A DNA stretch of 42,642 nucleotides from the NCBI GenBank assembly GCA_021785975.1, contig JAJYOE010000012.1, positions 1 through 42,642 on the forward strand, written 5' to 3'. Below the pieces are notes generated by a model, which had not been told where the DNA came from, did not search any database, and saw only the letters and a list, made by a program, of their open reading frames with translations. This DNA comes from Bacillota bacterium (GTDB taxonomy: Bacteria > Bacillota > Bacilli > Alicyclobacillales > SLC66). This document shows positions 9,502-17,989 of the stretch, in pieces. A program made the position numbers and the translations under genes. Position 1 is the first letter of the stretch, and each line of letters starts with the position of its first letter.

Positions 9502-10902
9502 CTAATCTTCCTTAGCGGGGTAAACTGATACACGAAGCGCCATTGGAATGTCTTGCCTTATCAGATGTTCGCGACTTCTTACCAGACCCGGAATCCAAAC
9601 GACTTCCTGTCCAATAGCAAATACGGGATAGATTCGTCTCCACTCACGTTTAACCTTATGATCGATGAACACATCCGACACCAACTTGCTGCCATCCATT
9701 CCAAGCGGTTTGATCCGATCTCCCTCTCGCCACCCGCGGATTGTCAAATTCGGCAGGTCTTCGAGCAAAAACCAGGCATCCCAGCGGGTGCGCGAAAATT
9801 CAACTGGTATCTCTCTAACCGATGATTCTACCAGCCATTTTAGCCCTCTAATAGAAAAAAAAGAAGCCCCGTCCACGGTGGTTGGCGTCCAACGGATTGC
9901 CTGGGCATATTCGCTTGATTCATTGCTTGTGATTTCCAGGATTGCCTGTTGCACCACAAGCTGAAACCCGCCCTTGAGTGTACGTCTGCCATGACCATGA
10001 ATGAGGAAAAGACGTACAGCTTCGACTTCCTCAAATCCAAATTGTAACTCATCGTCAATATACTCTAATACTAATTTAACAACTCTTCGTTGTAAAGCAA
10101 GCGGCAGGCTGAAAAACGGTTCCCGTTCATATTTCGCCCACCTTTGAGAACATTTTACGTGAGACGCCACAAATTTCTCCGACATTTGGGCCATCCACTC
10201 ATTTTCCGCCCGGATAATCTCCGCTTCATGCGCAAGGGTTGAGACGATCGAAGGGTTGAAATTCGCTTCCAAATAGGGAATCAGTTCATGGCGGATGCGA
10301 TTGCGCCGGTAGTCCAGCAAGGTATTGGTCTCATCTTCTTCATGAACGAGCGAATGTTGCTTTAGATACTCAAGCAGTTCCTTTTTTGTCGCTTGCAAAA
10401 GCGGTCTGATCACTGTGACTCCATGAATTTTCCGCGTCGGCAAAATCCCCGCGAGACCCTGTACTCCCGCACCACGCATCAATCGATCCAACACGGTTTC
10501 CGCTTGGTCATTCTGGTGATGGGCTGTGGCGATCAGAGGCGCATCGCAGGTCTTCGCGATGTCCAATAGTTGCTGGTAACGAAGTCTTCTAGCGGCAGTT
10601 TCCAAGGACTCCCCCGAAGCTTGTGCCGCTTCCCTTACGTTCACGAGTTTCCATTCAAACACACAGTCAAACTTGGCTGCCAGTTGTCTCACCAGTTCCG
10701 CATCCCTTGTCGCCGTCTCGCGCAGTCCATGGTGGATATGCGCTACCACCAGCTGATAATGCCATTTTTCCCTCAACCGGACGAGCAGATGCAACAGTGC
10801 GACAGAATCGGCCCCGCCGCTGACCGCCGCAATCATCGTGCGAAACGGTGTAGACGACATCGCCACCTGTAATTCGTGATCCACTACATCAACGAGTTCC
10901 AT
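9502..10902 (-). CDS. tilS: tRNA(Ile)-lysidine synthetase
   Basis: Converts the wobble cytidine of the CAU-anticodon isoleucine tRNA to lysidine, so that it reads AUA. The 466-residue product has the PP-loop ATP-binding motif SGGADS at 28-33, followed by HIHHGLRETATRDAE and ATAHHQNDQAETVL in the N-type ATPase domain. The C-terminal part holds the TilS substrate-binding domains (IRGWREGDRIKPLGM). GGAGG lies 10 bases before the ATG. The start overlaps the end of the upstream exporter gene by 14 bases. Confidence 0.95.
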   Translation of the reverse strand: MELVDVVDHELQVAMSSTPFRTMIAAVSGGADSVALLHLLVRLREKWHYQLVVAHIHHGLRETATRDAELVRQLAAKFDCVFEWKLVNVREAAQASGESLETAARRLRYQQLLDIAKTCDAPLIATAHHQNDQAETVLDRLMRGAGVQGLAGILPTRKIHGVTVIRPLLQATKKELLEYLKQHSLVHEEDETNTLLDYRRNRIRHELIPYLEANFNPSIVSTLAHEAEIIRAENEWMAQMSEKFVASHVKCSQRWAKYEREPFFSLPLALQRRVVKLVLEYIDDELQFGFEEVEAVRLFLIHGHGRRTLKGGFQLVVQQAILEITSNESSEYAQAIRWTPTTVDGASFFSIRGLKWLVESSVREIPVEFSRTRWDAWFLLEDLPNLTIRGWREGDRIKPLGMDGSKLVSDVFIDHKVKREWRRIYPVFAIGQEVVWIPGLVRSREHLIRQDIPMALRVSVYPAKED

Positions 10903-11326
10903 GTCTGCGCTGCCTCCAGATCGAACGCATCAATACACCTGAAATGACGAGTCCTGTGGAAATAGCACCTGCGATCAAGACCGTTTCCGTCGCCATCGAC
11001 ATTCCGTTCATGTACTGGTGAGTTACAAAATCCCTCATCGCAAAATAGGCATCCATTCCCGGCACCAATACGATGATGCCAGGCACCGCAAAGACAGTGA
11101 CAGGCATGCGATAATATCTCGCAAACACTTCGCTTAAAAGCGACACGGCCAAACTCGACAAAAAGTTGGCAGCAATGACGTTCGCCCCGTTTTTCAACGC
11201 GCCATTTAAAAAAAGCCATGCGACGATCCCCAATAGCCCTGATGGAATGATCGCTCTTTTAGGAACTTGATTCAACATCGCAAATGCGATGGTGGCAAGC
11301 GCACTTAACAGTGTAGAAACTACCAC
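10889..11326 (-). CDS. ThrE-type threonine/serine exporter, small subunit (DUF3815-like)
   Basis: A 145-residue hydrophobic protein with about four to five membrane segments: MLNQVPKRAIIPSGLLGIVAWLF at the start, FAVPGIIVLVPGMDAYFAMRDF in the middle and a C-terminal helix. The glycine-proline rich PGIIVLVPG motif is typical of the C-terminal half of ThrE-type exporters, which in many Firmicutes is a separate small protein. It starts at GTG with GGAG 7 bases upstream and lies 20 bases after the larger partner at 11347-12108. The two probably form one transporter; the substrate here is inferred only from the family. Confidence 0.82.
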   Translation of the reverse strand: MVVSTLLSALATIAFAMLNQVPKRAIIPSGLLGIVAWLFLNGALKNGANVIAANFLSSLAVSLLSEVFARYYRMPVTVFAVPGIIVLVPGMDAYFAMRDFVTHQYMNGMSMATETVLIAGAISTGLVISGVLMRSIWRQRRHGTR

Positions 11327-11346
11327 TCAATCACTCCACCGATTCT

Positions 11347-12108
11347 TTATGTACTGATGCTGATGGCAAGTGCCACTGCCACCGCAATGGCAGCCGCCGT
11401 AAAGAGCGCCTCTGCTCCTCTTGCCACGCCAGACAAAAGGTCTCCTGCAAGCAAATCCCGGATCGCATTGGTCACCGCAAGCCCCGGCAATAAAGGCAAA
11501 ATCGCACCAATGATTATCACTCCTTCGTGCTTGGACAACCCCACAACACTGATGAGCACCGCAAAAAGCGACCCCACCAGCGAAGCGAGAAGCACTGCGA
11601 AGAATCGCGGAACATAGCGCACTGTCCAGCGCGTTAATTCCTGTGCGATGATGCCGCCAACGGCACCATAGATAAAATCCATCCCCGCTCCACCAAGGAT
11701 GATGGTAAAGCTTCCGCTTGAAAGCGCAGCAGCCAGTATTTGCACCGGACGCGAATATAAGAGTGGCGCGTGATCGAGAGTTTCCAGTTTCACCAGTGCT
11801 TCCTCTATACTGCACTCTCCTCTTTGCATTTTCCTGGAGAGTTCATTGATTTGCGTCACTTTGTCCAAATCGAGGATGCGCGAACCAGCCACTCGCTCCA
11901 ACCTCGTCGTCGTACCCGTGGGAGTGGTCATCGACACAAAGATCCCCGTTGGCGTGACAAAACACTGGACATGCTCCAACTGCACACCCGCGCTGACTGC
12001 AAAGTGAGTGATCGTCTCCTCAATTCGGGACGTCTCCGCCCCATACCGCAACAATTGACTCCCAGCCAACATACATAAACGCCAAATTTGTTCTTCGTCC
12101 ATAGGCAA
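11347..12108 (-). CDS. ThrE-type threonine/serine exporter, large subunit (DUF1212-like)
   Basis: A 253-residue protein. A soluble N-terminal part (1-110) carries the DUF1212 hallmark LLRYGAETSRIEETI and CFVTPTGIFVS. It is followed by about five membrane segments, with LGGAGMDFIYGAVGGIIAQEL and a late ILPLLPGLAVTNAIRDLLAGDL. This is the N-terminal half of a split ThrE exporter (E. coli YjjP-like). GGAG lies 6 bases before the ATG. With the next gene it forms a pair placed between yabT and tilS, where B. subtilis has no transporter. Members are known to export threonine and serine; that activity is inferred here. Confidence 0.84.
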   Translation of the reverse strand: MPMDEEQIWRLCMLAGSQLLRYGAETSRIEETITHFAVSAGVQLEHVQCFVTPTGIFVSMTTPTGTTTRLERVAGSRILDLDKVTQINELSRKMQRGECSIEEALVKLETLDHAPLLYSRPVQILAAALSSGSFTIILGGAGMDFIYGAVGGIIAQELTRWTVRYVPRFFAVLLASLVGSLFAVLISVVGLSKHEGVIIIGAILPLLPGLAVTNAIRDLLAGDLLSGVARGAEALFTAAAIAVAVALAISIST

Positions 12109-12131
12109 CTCCGACTATAGTGTTCTGTATT

Positions 12132-13070
12132 TTATTGTATAACGAATAGCGATTGGTGACCACCAAGGAACCATATCGAAATGGCGGTAAAGGCAAACAG
12201 CAGAATCGACACAAACAGTCCCCAATCTGTCACATCCCAGCCCATCCGGCGTTTATGGCTTCTCGCGTTGTCCTCGTCCCTGTACTTTTGCAACGCTTCG
12301 CTGAATTCTTCAAACCGTCGTATCTTACCGCACACCACAAGGTATAAAAGTTGACTGATTCCGCGCCGCGCCCGAAGTCTCTGAAAATAATCAAATAACG
12401 CCGTTTTCCTCTCATCCGGCGAGGATTGCATCAGTTTTTCCCTTGTCCCCTCCGTCATTGGTCGATACAAAAAAGCTCCCAACAGCGCGAGCGAAAAGTA
12501 GTCATAGTGCTCATCTGCTTTTCTCATCCCCCACCCCCAAAACGCGCGATCGTATATTTCCGTGAACTCTTTGATTACTGTTCCCATTGGCGTTACTCCG
12601 CCAAAATCAATTAACACCGGTTTCCCTTTCGCCAGGTTTACCAATACGTTCTCTGGCTTTAGGTCGCCATAGACATACCCTTTTTCGTGAAGTGAATGAA
12701 GCAAAGAAGCCAATTGCGAGACGAGACCCGGGACTACCGCATCGCCATAGCGGGACACATATTGGCGTAAATTCATTCCCTCTATATAATCCATCACAAA
12801 AAAATGAGCGATTTGCCCATCCATTTCGCCGTCATCGAGTTCATAAACCTTCGGACATGGCGATGCCAAAGTAGTGCCCAATTCGCGCATCCTTTCCCAT
12901 TCGAGCGAAAGCGCTGTTGCATCCCTACTGATTTTTAACGCGAACGATGAGCCTTGACACTCAGCCAGATAAACGATGCCATTTTCACCTTTACCAAGCG
13001 TTTGCATAAGGTGATAAGTCCGTTTTTTCCATTTGCCCGTCACGATTTGTCCGGCAAGACTATCCAACAT
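12132..13070 (-). CDS. yabT: YabT-like membrane serine/threonine protein kinase
   Basis: A 312-residue kinase with a C-terminal membrane anchor (about 286-307, FVSILLFAFTAISIWFL). It shows the glycine loop GKGENG (26-31), the ATP lysine K46, the catalytic loop YGDLKPEN (134-141) with D136 and N141, and DFG at 155-157. The usual HRD is YGD, so this is a non-RD kinase. It lies in the spoIIE-yabS-yabT order known from B. subtilis, where YabT (PrkD) phosphorylates proteins such as RecA during sporulation. Its start overlaps the yabS end by 11 bases. Expression in the forespore is inferred from the family. Confidence 0.88.
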   Translation of the reverse strand: MLDSLAGQIVTGKWKKRTYHLMQTLGKGENGIVYLAECQGSSFALKISRDATALSLEWERMRELGTTLASPCPKVYELDDGEMDGQIAHFFVMDYIEGMNLRQYVSRYGDAVVPGLVSQLASLLHSLHEKGYVYGDLKPENVLVNLAKGKPVLIDFGGVTPMGTVIKEFTEIYDRAFWGWGMRKADEHYDYFSLALLGAFLYRPMTEGTREKLMQSSPDERKTALFDYFQRLRARRGISQLLYLVVCGKIRRFEEFSEALQKYRDEDNARSHKRRMGWDVTDWGLFVSILLFAFTAISIWFLGGHQSLFVIQ

Positions 13071-13776
13071 AGACAGATGACCTTTTTTGATGTGTGTTAT
13101 TCGACAACCCCATCTTCAGCGTTTGAATCGCAAGTGCAAGCGCAGGACCTGTGGGGGTATTGCCCTGCGGTGCTATTTTTCCAATCGCGTCGGCCAACCG
13201 CAGGGGAGGCACCAGCAAATGCCTGACGGTCCCCCCCTTGATATCAGGAAACACGATCGTATCCATACGATACTTCCCTGTTCGGGAAGACAATGCATGC
13301 ACAAGATCGCGAACCGCCCCGATGACATAGGTTTGTTTGGGGTTCATACTACCGGATTGATCGATGACTAGGCAGACATCCAAAAATGCGTATTCCACTG
13401 CCTCTTCCACTGCGCGCGCAATTGTAGGACGAAACTCCGGTGGTAGGTGTTCTACGGTCTGATATTCACTCAGCCCCCACCTTGAAACAGCCGCTCGTTC
13501 TATCGAAATTTCCATGCTGTGCTGCGTCATATACTGCATCGTTTTGGATAAATCTGACGCCTTGGTAAAACGGTACATGCCGTTTCCCGCCACTGCGATA
13601 TCGGCCACTTCCCGCTCCCCTTTTTTCCCGAGAACTCCATCGTCAATCACGCCGATCACATTCACGGAAATCCCTTGTCTGGCCGCAATTTTTGCTACAT
13701 TCACTGGGTCTGCCCCTTCATTGGAACAACCATCGGTAATCAGGAGAATTTGCTGCAAAAAATCGCTTCTGTGCAC
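13060..13776 (-). CDS. yabS: YabS-like VWA-domain protein
   Basis: A 238-residue protein with a von Willebrand A fold. The first strand reads QILLITDGCSNEG (9-21), followed by a second metal-site motif DQSGS (139-143) and TPTGPAL near the C-terminus. The order looks like a permuted or double VWA arrangement. The frame is open to 13839, but GGAGGG formed by the last codons of spoIIE lies 8 bases before a GTG at 13776. That start sits one base after the spoIIE stop, so translation is probably coupled. It matches B. subtilis yabS in position and start. Its biochemical role is unknown. Confidence 0.85.
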   Translation of the reverse strand: MHRSDFLQQILLITDGCSNEGADPVNVAKIAARQGISVNVIGVIDDGVLGKKGEREVADIAVAGNGMYRFTKASDLSKTMQYMTQHSMEISIERAAVSRWGLSEYQTVEHLPPEFRPTIARAVEEAVEYAFLDVCLVIDQSGSMNPKQTYVIGAVRDLVHALSSRTGKYRMDTIVFPDIKGGTVRHLLVPPLRLADAIGKIAPQGNTPTGPALALAIQTLKMGLSNNTHQKRSSVYVG

Positions 13777-13777
13777 C

Positions 13778-16375
13778 TCATAGCCCTCCATAAATTCGCT
13801 TGGCCGATTCAGATTGCCCTTGTTTGGCGTGTCGCGCATTCATACGCTTTGCCAATCGCTTGCGATCTCTATTCGTTTTGATCGTCGGCATTTCCGGTAG
13901 CCTGATCGTCGCCCATCCTGGCTTATATCGCTCGATCCTGGCACAAACAATCGTCATATCATCTCGGATCATCCCGCCATCCACCCGCACCGCAGCCTCC
14001 AGCAGCCAATCAGCAAGGCGTTGTGGGTCATCGGCGGCAAACCGTTCCAGTTGCCGGCAAACCCAGTCTTCTGGTTCCGTTAACTTCGATAGCGCTTCAA
14101 AAATCCCATCGGACATAAACACCAGTAAATTTCCTTCCTGCAATTCCACGCTCCTTGTCTGTATTTCAATTTCGTCCAAAATTCCGATCGGCAAACTCTC
14201 TCCCCGCACCATCATCACGTCTTGTCCCTGTTTGACAAAACTAGGTACGGAACCCACTTTTAAAAATTCTGATTTTGCTGTAAAAAGATCGATGATCGCC
14301 AAATCCAACGTGGCAAACATTTCGTCTGTAGAACGCAGAACAAGTGCTGAATTGACCGTCTTAATGGCCACCTCTTCCGGGAAACCCGCGCGCAAAAGTT
14401 GCTGGACCAGATTGACTGCCGCACTTGACTCCTGGTTTGCCCGTTCGCCGTTGCCCATCCCGTCGCTGAGGGCAATCGCGCACTTGCCATTACCAAGGTC
14501 CATCACGCTAAAAAAATCGCCACTCTGCAATGTTCCGTCTTTGGCGACACTCGCAAACCCGGACAATACTTGATATTGACGCGCACTAGAAAGGCGGATC
14601 CGCGCGGCAGCATACTCGGTGTATTTTTCCACTGATCTTACGGTGATGGTTTCTCCTAGGATTTCCGATAAAAGCGGCGCGACTAATTTCCCCGCCTCAT
14701 CATGAGGTGACGAGTGCAATTGCAACACTTCAATTTCCACGTTCCCTTCTTCCAGAGAAATGATCTCTACATCCTCCACTTCTAGCCCAAGCTGAATCAG
14801 CGCCTTTAATATGGCGGATTCCTGGCGATGATTGGCACCGGTTTCCGTTTGAATTTCCTGTGCCAGATCCAGCATGATTTCAGCGACGCCAGATAACTGG
14901 TCAGCGACAATCTGTCGGCTTTCCCGTAATTGCTGGATCAGGTATTGATGGCGATTGACCAGTTCCCTCGCGCCTTTCATGGTACCTAGCAACATGTCTG
15001 GTTTGATGCATAGCCCCGTGAGATCGGCGGGCATGCTTTCTTTGGTCATGTCAGGATTTATGTCCAGAATCCTCGCTGCATCGCTCATGGATTGCAACGT
15101 CAACGAGGCGTTTTTATCCCAGCAACGAGATTGGTAATGACAATGATCACAAATCTGATGCACCGTTCTTTCTACAATTTGATGGTTCACCATTTGCTGA
15201 CGTTCCATAGGCTCTGATGCACCATTAAAAGACCCTGACAATTGAGAAAAAAGCGTGGCAATTTCCTGGATGCGTGAGGTCATGAGCGACTTGATGCGGC
15301 GCACGTGCTCTTGTTGGGAGACGGTATGTCGCACCGTGCCAGGAAGGAGATTGGCCCCCTCCTGAATCAGATGATTGGGAGTGAGAAAGTACCCGATGGC
15401 CGCCAACAGCGTGGCGATCATTTCATCTAACAACATTTGGTGATTCGCCACATACAACGTCAATATTCCGCTGCCGATGATAAAGCCGACGGCCACCACT
15501 GGCTTTTTGGTTTCATGCAGCAGCCCGGCAAGCACACCAGCAAATCCAAAGACACCAATTAACGGAGTGAAGGCAGCAGAACCAAGCGCAAGGATGACAC
15601 CCGTGACAATGCCGATGGCACCACCTATCCCAGCTCCGCCTGCTGCGGCAAAAAGCAAAATAGCGTACCTTGCCACCACGCTCTCCACAAAAACCCCGTG
15701 AATCTGCCATCCCTGAAGCCCGCTAAGCACAGAAGCAAATAAGATCACAATGGCAATCGTCTCTTCAATTCTCCAGGATCGGTGCGGGCTCGTCATCAGC
15801 AAAGGCGGTACTTGCAAAAACATATACGTCAAGATAAAGGAAAGCAGTCCGTCAATCACCGCCACGCCAAGAGCAAAATCATTAAATCCTTGTCCAGGTA
15901 AGGAAAATCCGAAGCGAAACCCGGCATCCACGATCATCACGAGCAAGGGCAAACTATAGGAATCTATAGAATCAAAACGTTTGATCAGCCCGTAAAGCAT
16001 TCGATAGGATAGCAGCATGGCAACTACCAGTAACGGGTCACCCCCGTGCAATACGACCGTCGCAGACCCTATAGCCAACCCCAATGCAAGCCACAATGAG
16101 CTACTCTGACGATATAGTAGGGTAACTGAATATGCGGGAAGGACAAACGGCATAAATGTGCTCAAGATCACCGCGCGCCCAAGTAAAATTCCTAATCCTA
16201 AAAACAGGAGGAGCATGCTTGTCTGATAAAGAAAAAGATGTTTTTTTCGATGCGCATCCCTGCCACGTGACACTTGTCTCGCAGGAGATACGGTCGCATC
16301 CATCGTGACAAGCTTTAACAAAGGGCTTCCCACACGTGGCACTTTTTTGTGCGTCGTCTTGCGATTTCTTGTCAT
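13778..16375 (-). CDS. spoIIE: Stage II sporulation protein E (PP2C phosphatase)
   Basis: Dephosphorylates SpoIIAA to release sigma-F in the forespore and interacts with FtsZ at the polar septum. The 865-residue product has an N-terminal region of about ten membrane segments (50-340), a central oligomerisation domain with CDHCHYQSRCW, and a C-terminal PP2C domain. The metal and active-site motifs are SGDFFSVMDLG and SDGMGNG (about 620-640), FMSDGIFE and IRDDMTIV. The frame is open to a GTG at 16417. The ATG at 16375, with GGGTGG upstream, gives an N-terminus similar to B. subtilis and is preferred. The promoter was not resolved. Confidence 0.96.
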   Translation of the reverse strand: MTRNRKTTHKKVPRVGSPLLKLVTMDATVSPARQVSRGRDAHRKKHLFLYQTSMLLLFLGLGILLGRAVILSTFMPFVLPAYSVTLLYRQSSSLWLALGLAIGSATVVLHGGDPLLVVAMLLSYRMLYGLIKRFDSIDSYSLPLLVMIVDAGFRFGFSLPGQGFNDFALGVAVIDGLLSFILTYMFLQVPPLLMTSPHRSWRIEETIAIVILFASVLSGLQGWQIHGVFVESVVARYAILLFAAAGGAGIGGAIGIVTGVILALGSAAFTPLIGVFGFAGVLAGLLHETKKPVVAVGFIIGSGILTLYVANHQMLLDEMIATLLAAIGYFLTPNHLIQEGANLLPGTVRHTVSQQEHVRRIKSLMTSRIQEIATLFSQLSGSFNGASEPMERQQMVNHQIVERTVHQICDHCHYQSRCWDKNASLTLQSMSDAARILDINPDMTKESMPADLTGLCIKPDMLLGTMKGARELVNRHQYLIQQLRESRQIVADQLSGVAEIMLDLAQEIQTETGANHRQESAILKALIQLGLEVEDVEIISLEEGNVEIEVLQLHSSPHDEAGKLVAPLLSEILGETITVRSVEKYTEYAAARIRLSSARQYQVLSGFASVAKDGTLQSGDFFSVMDLGNGKCAIALSDGMGNGERANQESSAAVNLVQQLLRAGFPEEVAIKTVNSALVLRSTDEMFATLDLAIIDLFTAKSEFLKVGSVPSFVKQGQDVMMVRGESLPIGILDEIEIQTRSVELQEGNLLVFMSDGIFEALSKLTEPEDWVCRQLERFAADDPQRLADWLLEAAVRVDGGMIRDDMTIVCARIERYKPGWATIRLPEMPTIKTNRDRKRLAKRMNARHAKQGQSESAKRIYGGL

Positions 16376-16479
16376 TAACGGCACCACCCGTTCATAGAAT
16401 AGCTTGATTGTATTCACGCCTATCCGCGAATTCTGTCATTCGGTGTGCCTGTCCTTAAGAAATTTCCCGACAATATCCC

Positions 16480-16509
16480 TTGCAATAAGACAAGCCAAAA
16501 GCAGATAAT
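16480..16509 (+). promoter_or_regulatory. Candidate promoter of comEB-cmpA
   Basis: Plus strand: TTGCAA (16480-16485), 18-base spacer, GATAAT (16504-16509), ending 23 bases before the comEB ATG. It lies in the divergent gap shared with spoIIE. Confidence 0.5.
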
Positions 16510-16532
16510 GTTCACAAAAAAAGGCGGTTATC

Positions 16533-16964
16533 ATGCGGAAACCCTGGGATCATTATTTTATGGACATGGCAAAAATGGTCGCTACTCGGGCGACCTGCAA
16601 TCGATTGCGGGTTGGCGCCCTGATTGTACGCGACAAAAGAACCATAGCCTCTGGCTACAATGGCAGTGTGTCAGGAGATGTTCACTGTATCGATGTGGGT
16701 TGTAAAGTGGTGGATGGCCATTGCATTCGAACCATCCATGCGGAGAGTAATGCGATTTTGCAATGCGCCAAGTTTGGAGTGAGCACCGACGGGGCGGTCC
16801 TTTATGTCACTCACTTTCCCTGTCTGAATTGCTGCAAACAAATCATTCAGGCAGGCATCAAGCAAGTCATCTACGAAGAAGACTATCGCGCAGATCCCTA
16901 CGCACTTGAACTATTCGCTCAGGCTGGCGTAAACGTGACGCAACTGGAGCAATTTAGAGAGTGA
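16533..16964 (+). CDS. comEB: dCMP deaminase (ComEB family)
   Basis: Deaminates dCMP to dUMP, the precursor of dTMP. The 143-residue cytidine/deoxycytidylate deaminase fold has the zinc and catalytic motif HAE at 69-71 and PCLNC at 96-100, which supplies C97 and C100. It also has GYNGSVSGDVHC near 41-52, typical of dCMP deaminases. It is one of only two plus-strand genes and is divergent from spoIIE. AAGGCGG precedes the ATG by about 7 bases. In B. subtilis comEB is in the comE competence operon, so the setting here differs. Confidence 0.92.
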   Translation: MRKPWDHYFMDMAKMVATRATCNRLRVGALIVRDKRTIASGYNGSVSGDVHCIDVGCKVVDGHCIRTIHAESNAILQCAKFGVSTDGAVLYVTHFPCLNCCKQIIQAGIKQVIYEEDYRADPYALELFAQAGVNVTQLEQFRE

Positions 16965-17017
16965 GGAATATAGTGAAGTAATTGCGCGAAAGTCTGGCAT
17001 AAAAGGGGATGGCATAC

Positions 17018-17128
17018 ATGCCGACCTGGTTGAAAAACCAACTCTTGCGGGCGTTTCACGATGGGGATAAGCGAGCGGTGGTCATGCTGAACCGAGTCTA
17101 TTACAAATATCGCAAAAACATCAGTTAA
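17018..17128 (+). CDS. cmpA: Cortex morphogenetic protein CmpA
   Basis: A 36-codon gene easily missed for its size. It encodes MPTWLKNQLLRAFHDGDK and ends in NRVYYKYRKN. This fits the CmpA family (37 residues in B. subtilis, starting MPSWLKKQMQRAF and rich in aromatic and basic residues at the end). CmpA is a mother-cell quality-control adaptor that helps ClpXP remove SpoIVA in defective sporulating cells. AAAAGGGG lies about 9 bases before the ATG; an in-frame ATG at 17009 is too close to it. It follows comEB by 53 bases and is followed by a terminator. Confidence 0.85.
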   Translation: MPTWLKNQLLRAFHDGDKRAVVMLNRVYYKYRKNIS

Positions 17129-17131
17129 TAC

Positions 17132-17162
17132 AAAAGGCCAACGCGAATGCGCCGGCCTTTTT
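17132..17162 (+). terminator. Bidirectional terminator after cmpA
   Basis: AAAAGGCC (17132-17139) pairs with GGCCTTTT (17154-17161), with an inner CGC/GCG stem. Because both A- and T-runs are part of the repeat, it can end cmpA transcripts on the plus strand and transcripts of the small minus-strand gene ending at 17182. Confidence 0.85.
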
Positions 17163-17181
17163 CATATGAGGGAAGACAAAA

Positions 17182-17349
17182 TTATACCTGTAAAGAGAAG
17201 TAAACAGAAAAACCAAAAATGATAAACGCAAGCGCAAGAAGAACTGCAGGAAATTTGCGTTTACTCTTTACTTGATTGATAAAACCGACGAGAGACATGA
17301 CCGTAAAAACAGCCATGAAAATCGCCATCAGCCAAGGATGAAGCTGCAT
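17182..17349 (-). CDS. Small two-helix membrane protein, unknown function
   Basis: A 55-residue open frame with two membrane segments (about 7-24 and 35-52) joined by a short basic loop VKSKRKF. I do not recognise it with confidence; DUF2759-type small membrane proteins of Bacilli are a possible match. The frame is open to 17394, but that start has no ribosome-binding site, whereas the ATG at 17349 is preceded by a weak AGTGGGTG. It has its own intergenic space on both sides and a terminator downstream, which supports it being real. Confidence 0.55.
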   Translation of the reverse strand: MQLHPWLMAIFMAVFTVMSLVGFINQVKSKRKFPAVLLALAFIIFGFSVYFSLQV

Positions 17350-17486
17350 GAATGCACCCACTTTCAATAAGAACTGATACCTACTAATGTACATGGAATC
17401 GCGATGAAAATGATCATTATTTTCAAACTGTCAAAAATACTTCAAAAAAGAACATCAATAATGTGACGTTTGCAACATAATGATCG

Positions 17487-17900
17487 TTATCCTCTGCGAC
17501 CGCCTCTGCCACCGCGCTTTGATTCGCTTCGTTTCAGCGCTTGCAAACGGTCTTCGCTTTCCTTCATGAACCTGAGCATCTTATCCTCAAAGGTGGCGCG
17601 GTTACTTGTATGGTGGGGAGTTCCACCACGTGGTTTACGGGGGCGTTCTGTGGGTGAAGGAGCTGCGTTTTCTGCCGCCTGGCGAATGGAAAGACCGATT
17701 TTACCGTTCTCCACATTGATGACTTTTACTGTTACTGGATCATTCACTTTCAGATGATCGTGAATATCCTTGACGTAGGTGTCGGAAATTTCAGAGATGT
17801 GAACAAGGCCCGTCTCTCCACCGGGAAGCAACACAAATGCGCCAAAATTTGTGATACCTGTAACCTTGCCATCTAATTTGCTGCCAAGTTCAACTGACAT
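17487..17900 (-). CDS. yabR: S1 RNA-binding domain protein YabR
   Basis: A 137-residue protein with one S1 domain at 1-75 (GKVTGITNFGAFVLLPGG, GLVHISEIS, VKVINVENGKIGLSIR). A basic, low-complexity tail ends in SKRGGRGGRRG. It closely matches B. subtilis YabR (general stress protein 13 family) in length and in both ends. The start is set at MSVELGSKL by that match; the frame is open 60 bases further upstream. A GAGGGGGA site lies rather far (about 12 bases) before the ATG. It likely binds RNA or ribosomes. It has its own strong promoter. Confidence 0.93.
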   Translation of the reverse strand: MSVELGSKLDGKVTGITNFGAFVLLPGGETGLVHISEISDTYVKDIHDHLKVNDPVTVKVINVENGKIGLSIRQAAENAAPSPTERPRKPRGGTPHHTSNRATFEDKMLRFMKESEDRLQALKRSESKRGGRGGRRG

Positions 17901-17943
17901 AAAAGAGAAAGATCCCCCTCTAAAAGATACATATCCAATATAG

Positions 17944-17973
17944 ATTATACAGAACGTCAAAAAAAGGTGTCAA
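17944..17973 (-). promoter_or_regulatory. Sigma-A promoter of yabR
   Basis: Minus strand: TTGACA (17973-17968), 18-base spacer rich in T, TATAAT (17949-17944). It starts 17 bases after the divIC stop, so yabR can be made independently of divIC. The leader is about 35-40 bases. Confidence 0.78.
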
Positions 17974-17989
17974 GAAAATGAAAGCCTTT

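Noticed and set aside
11327-11815. Minus-strand frame of 162 codons within the ThrE-type gene
   Set aside because: It is rich in Cys, Gly and Trp and lies in another frame of a well-supported membrane protein gene.
13800-14573. Long plus-strand frame of 257 codons opposite spoIIE
   Set aside because: It lies wholly against a strongly supported gene, has low-complexity Ser/Arg-rich translation and no ribosome-binding site or domain. It is a shadow of spoIIE.
16418-16532. Possible Spo0A boxes upstream of spoIIE
   Set aside because: Only TGTCGGG and TGTCATT are seen, each with two or more differences from TGTCGAA, and no promoter with the usual spacing could be fixed.
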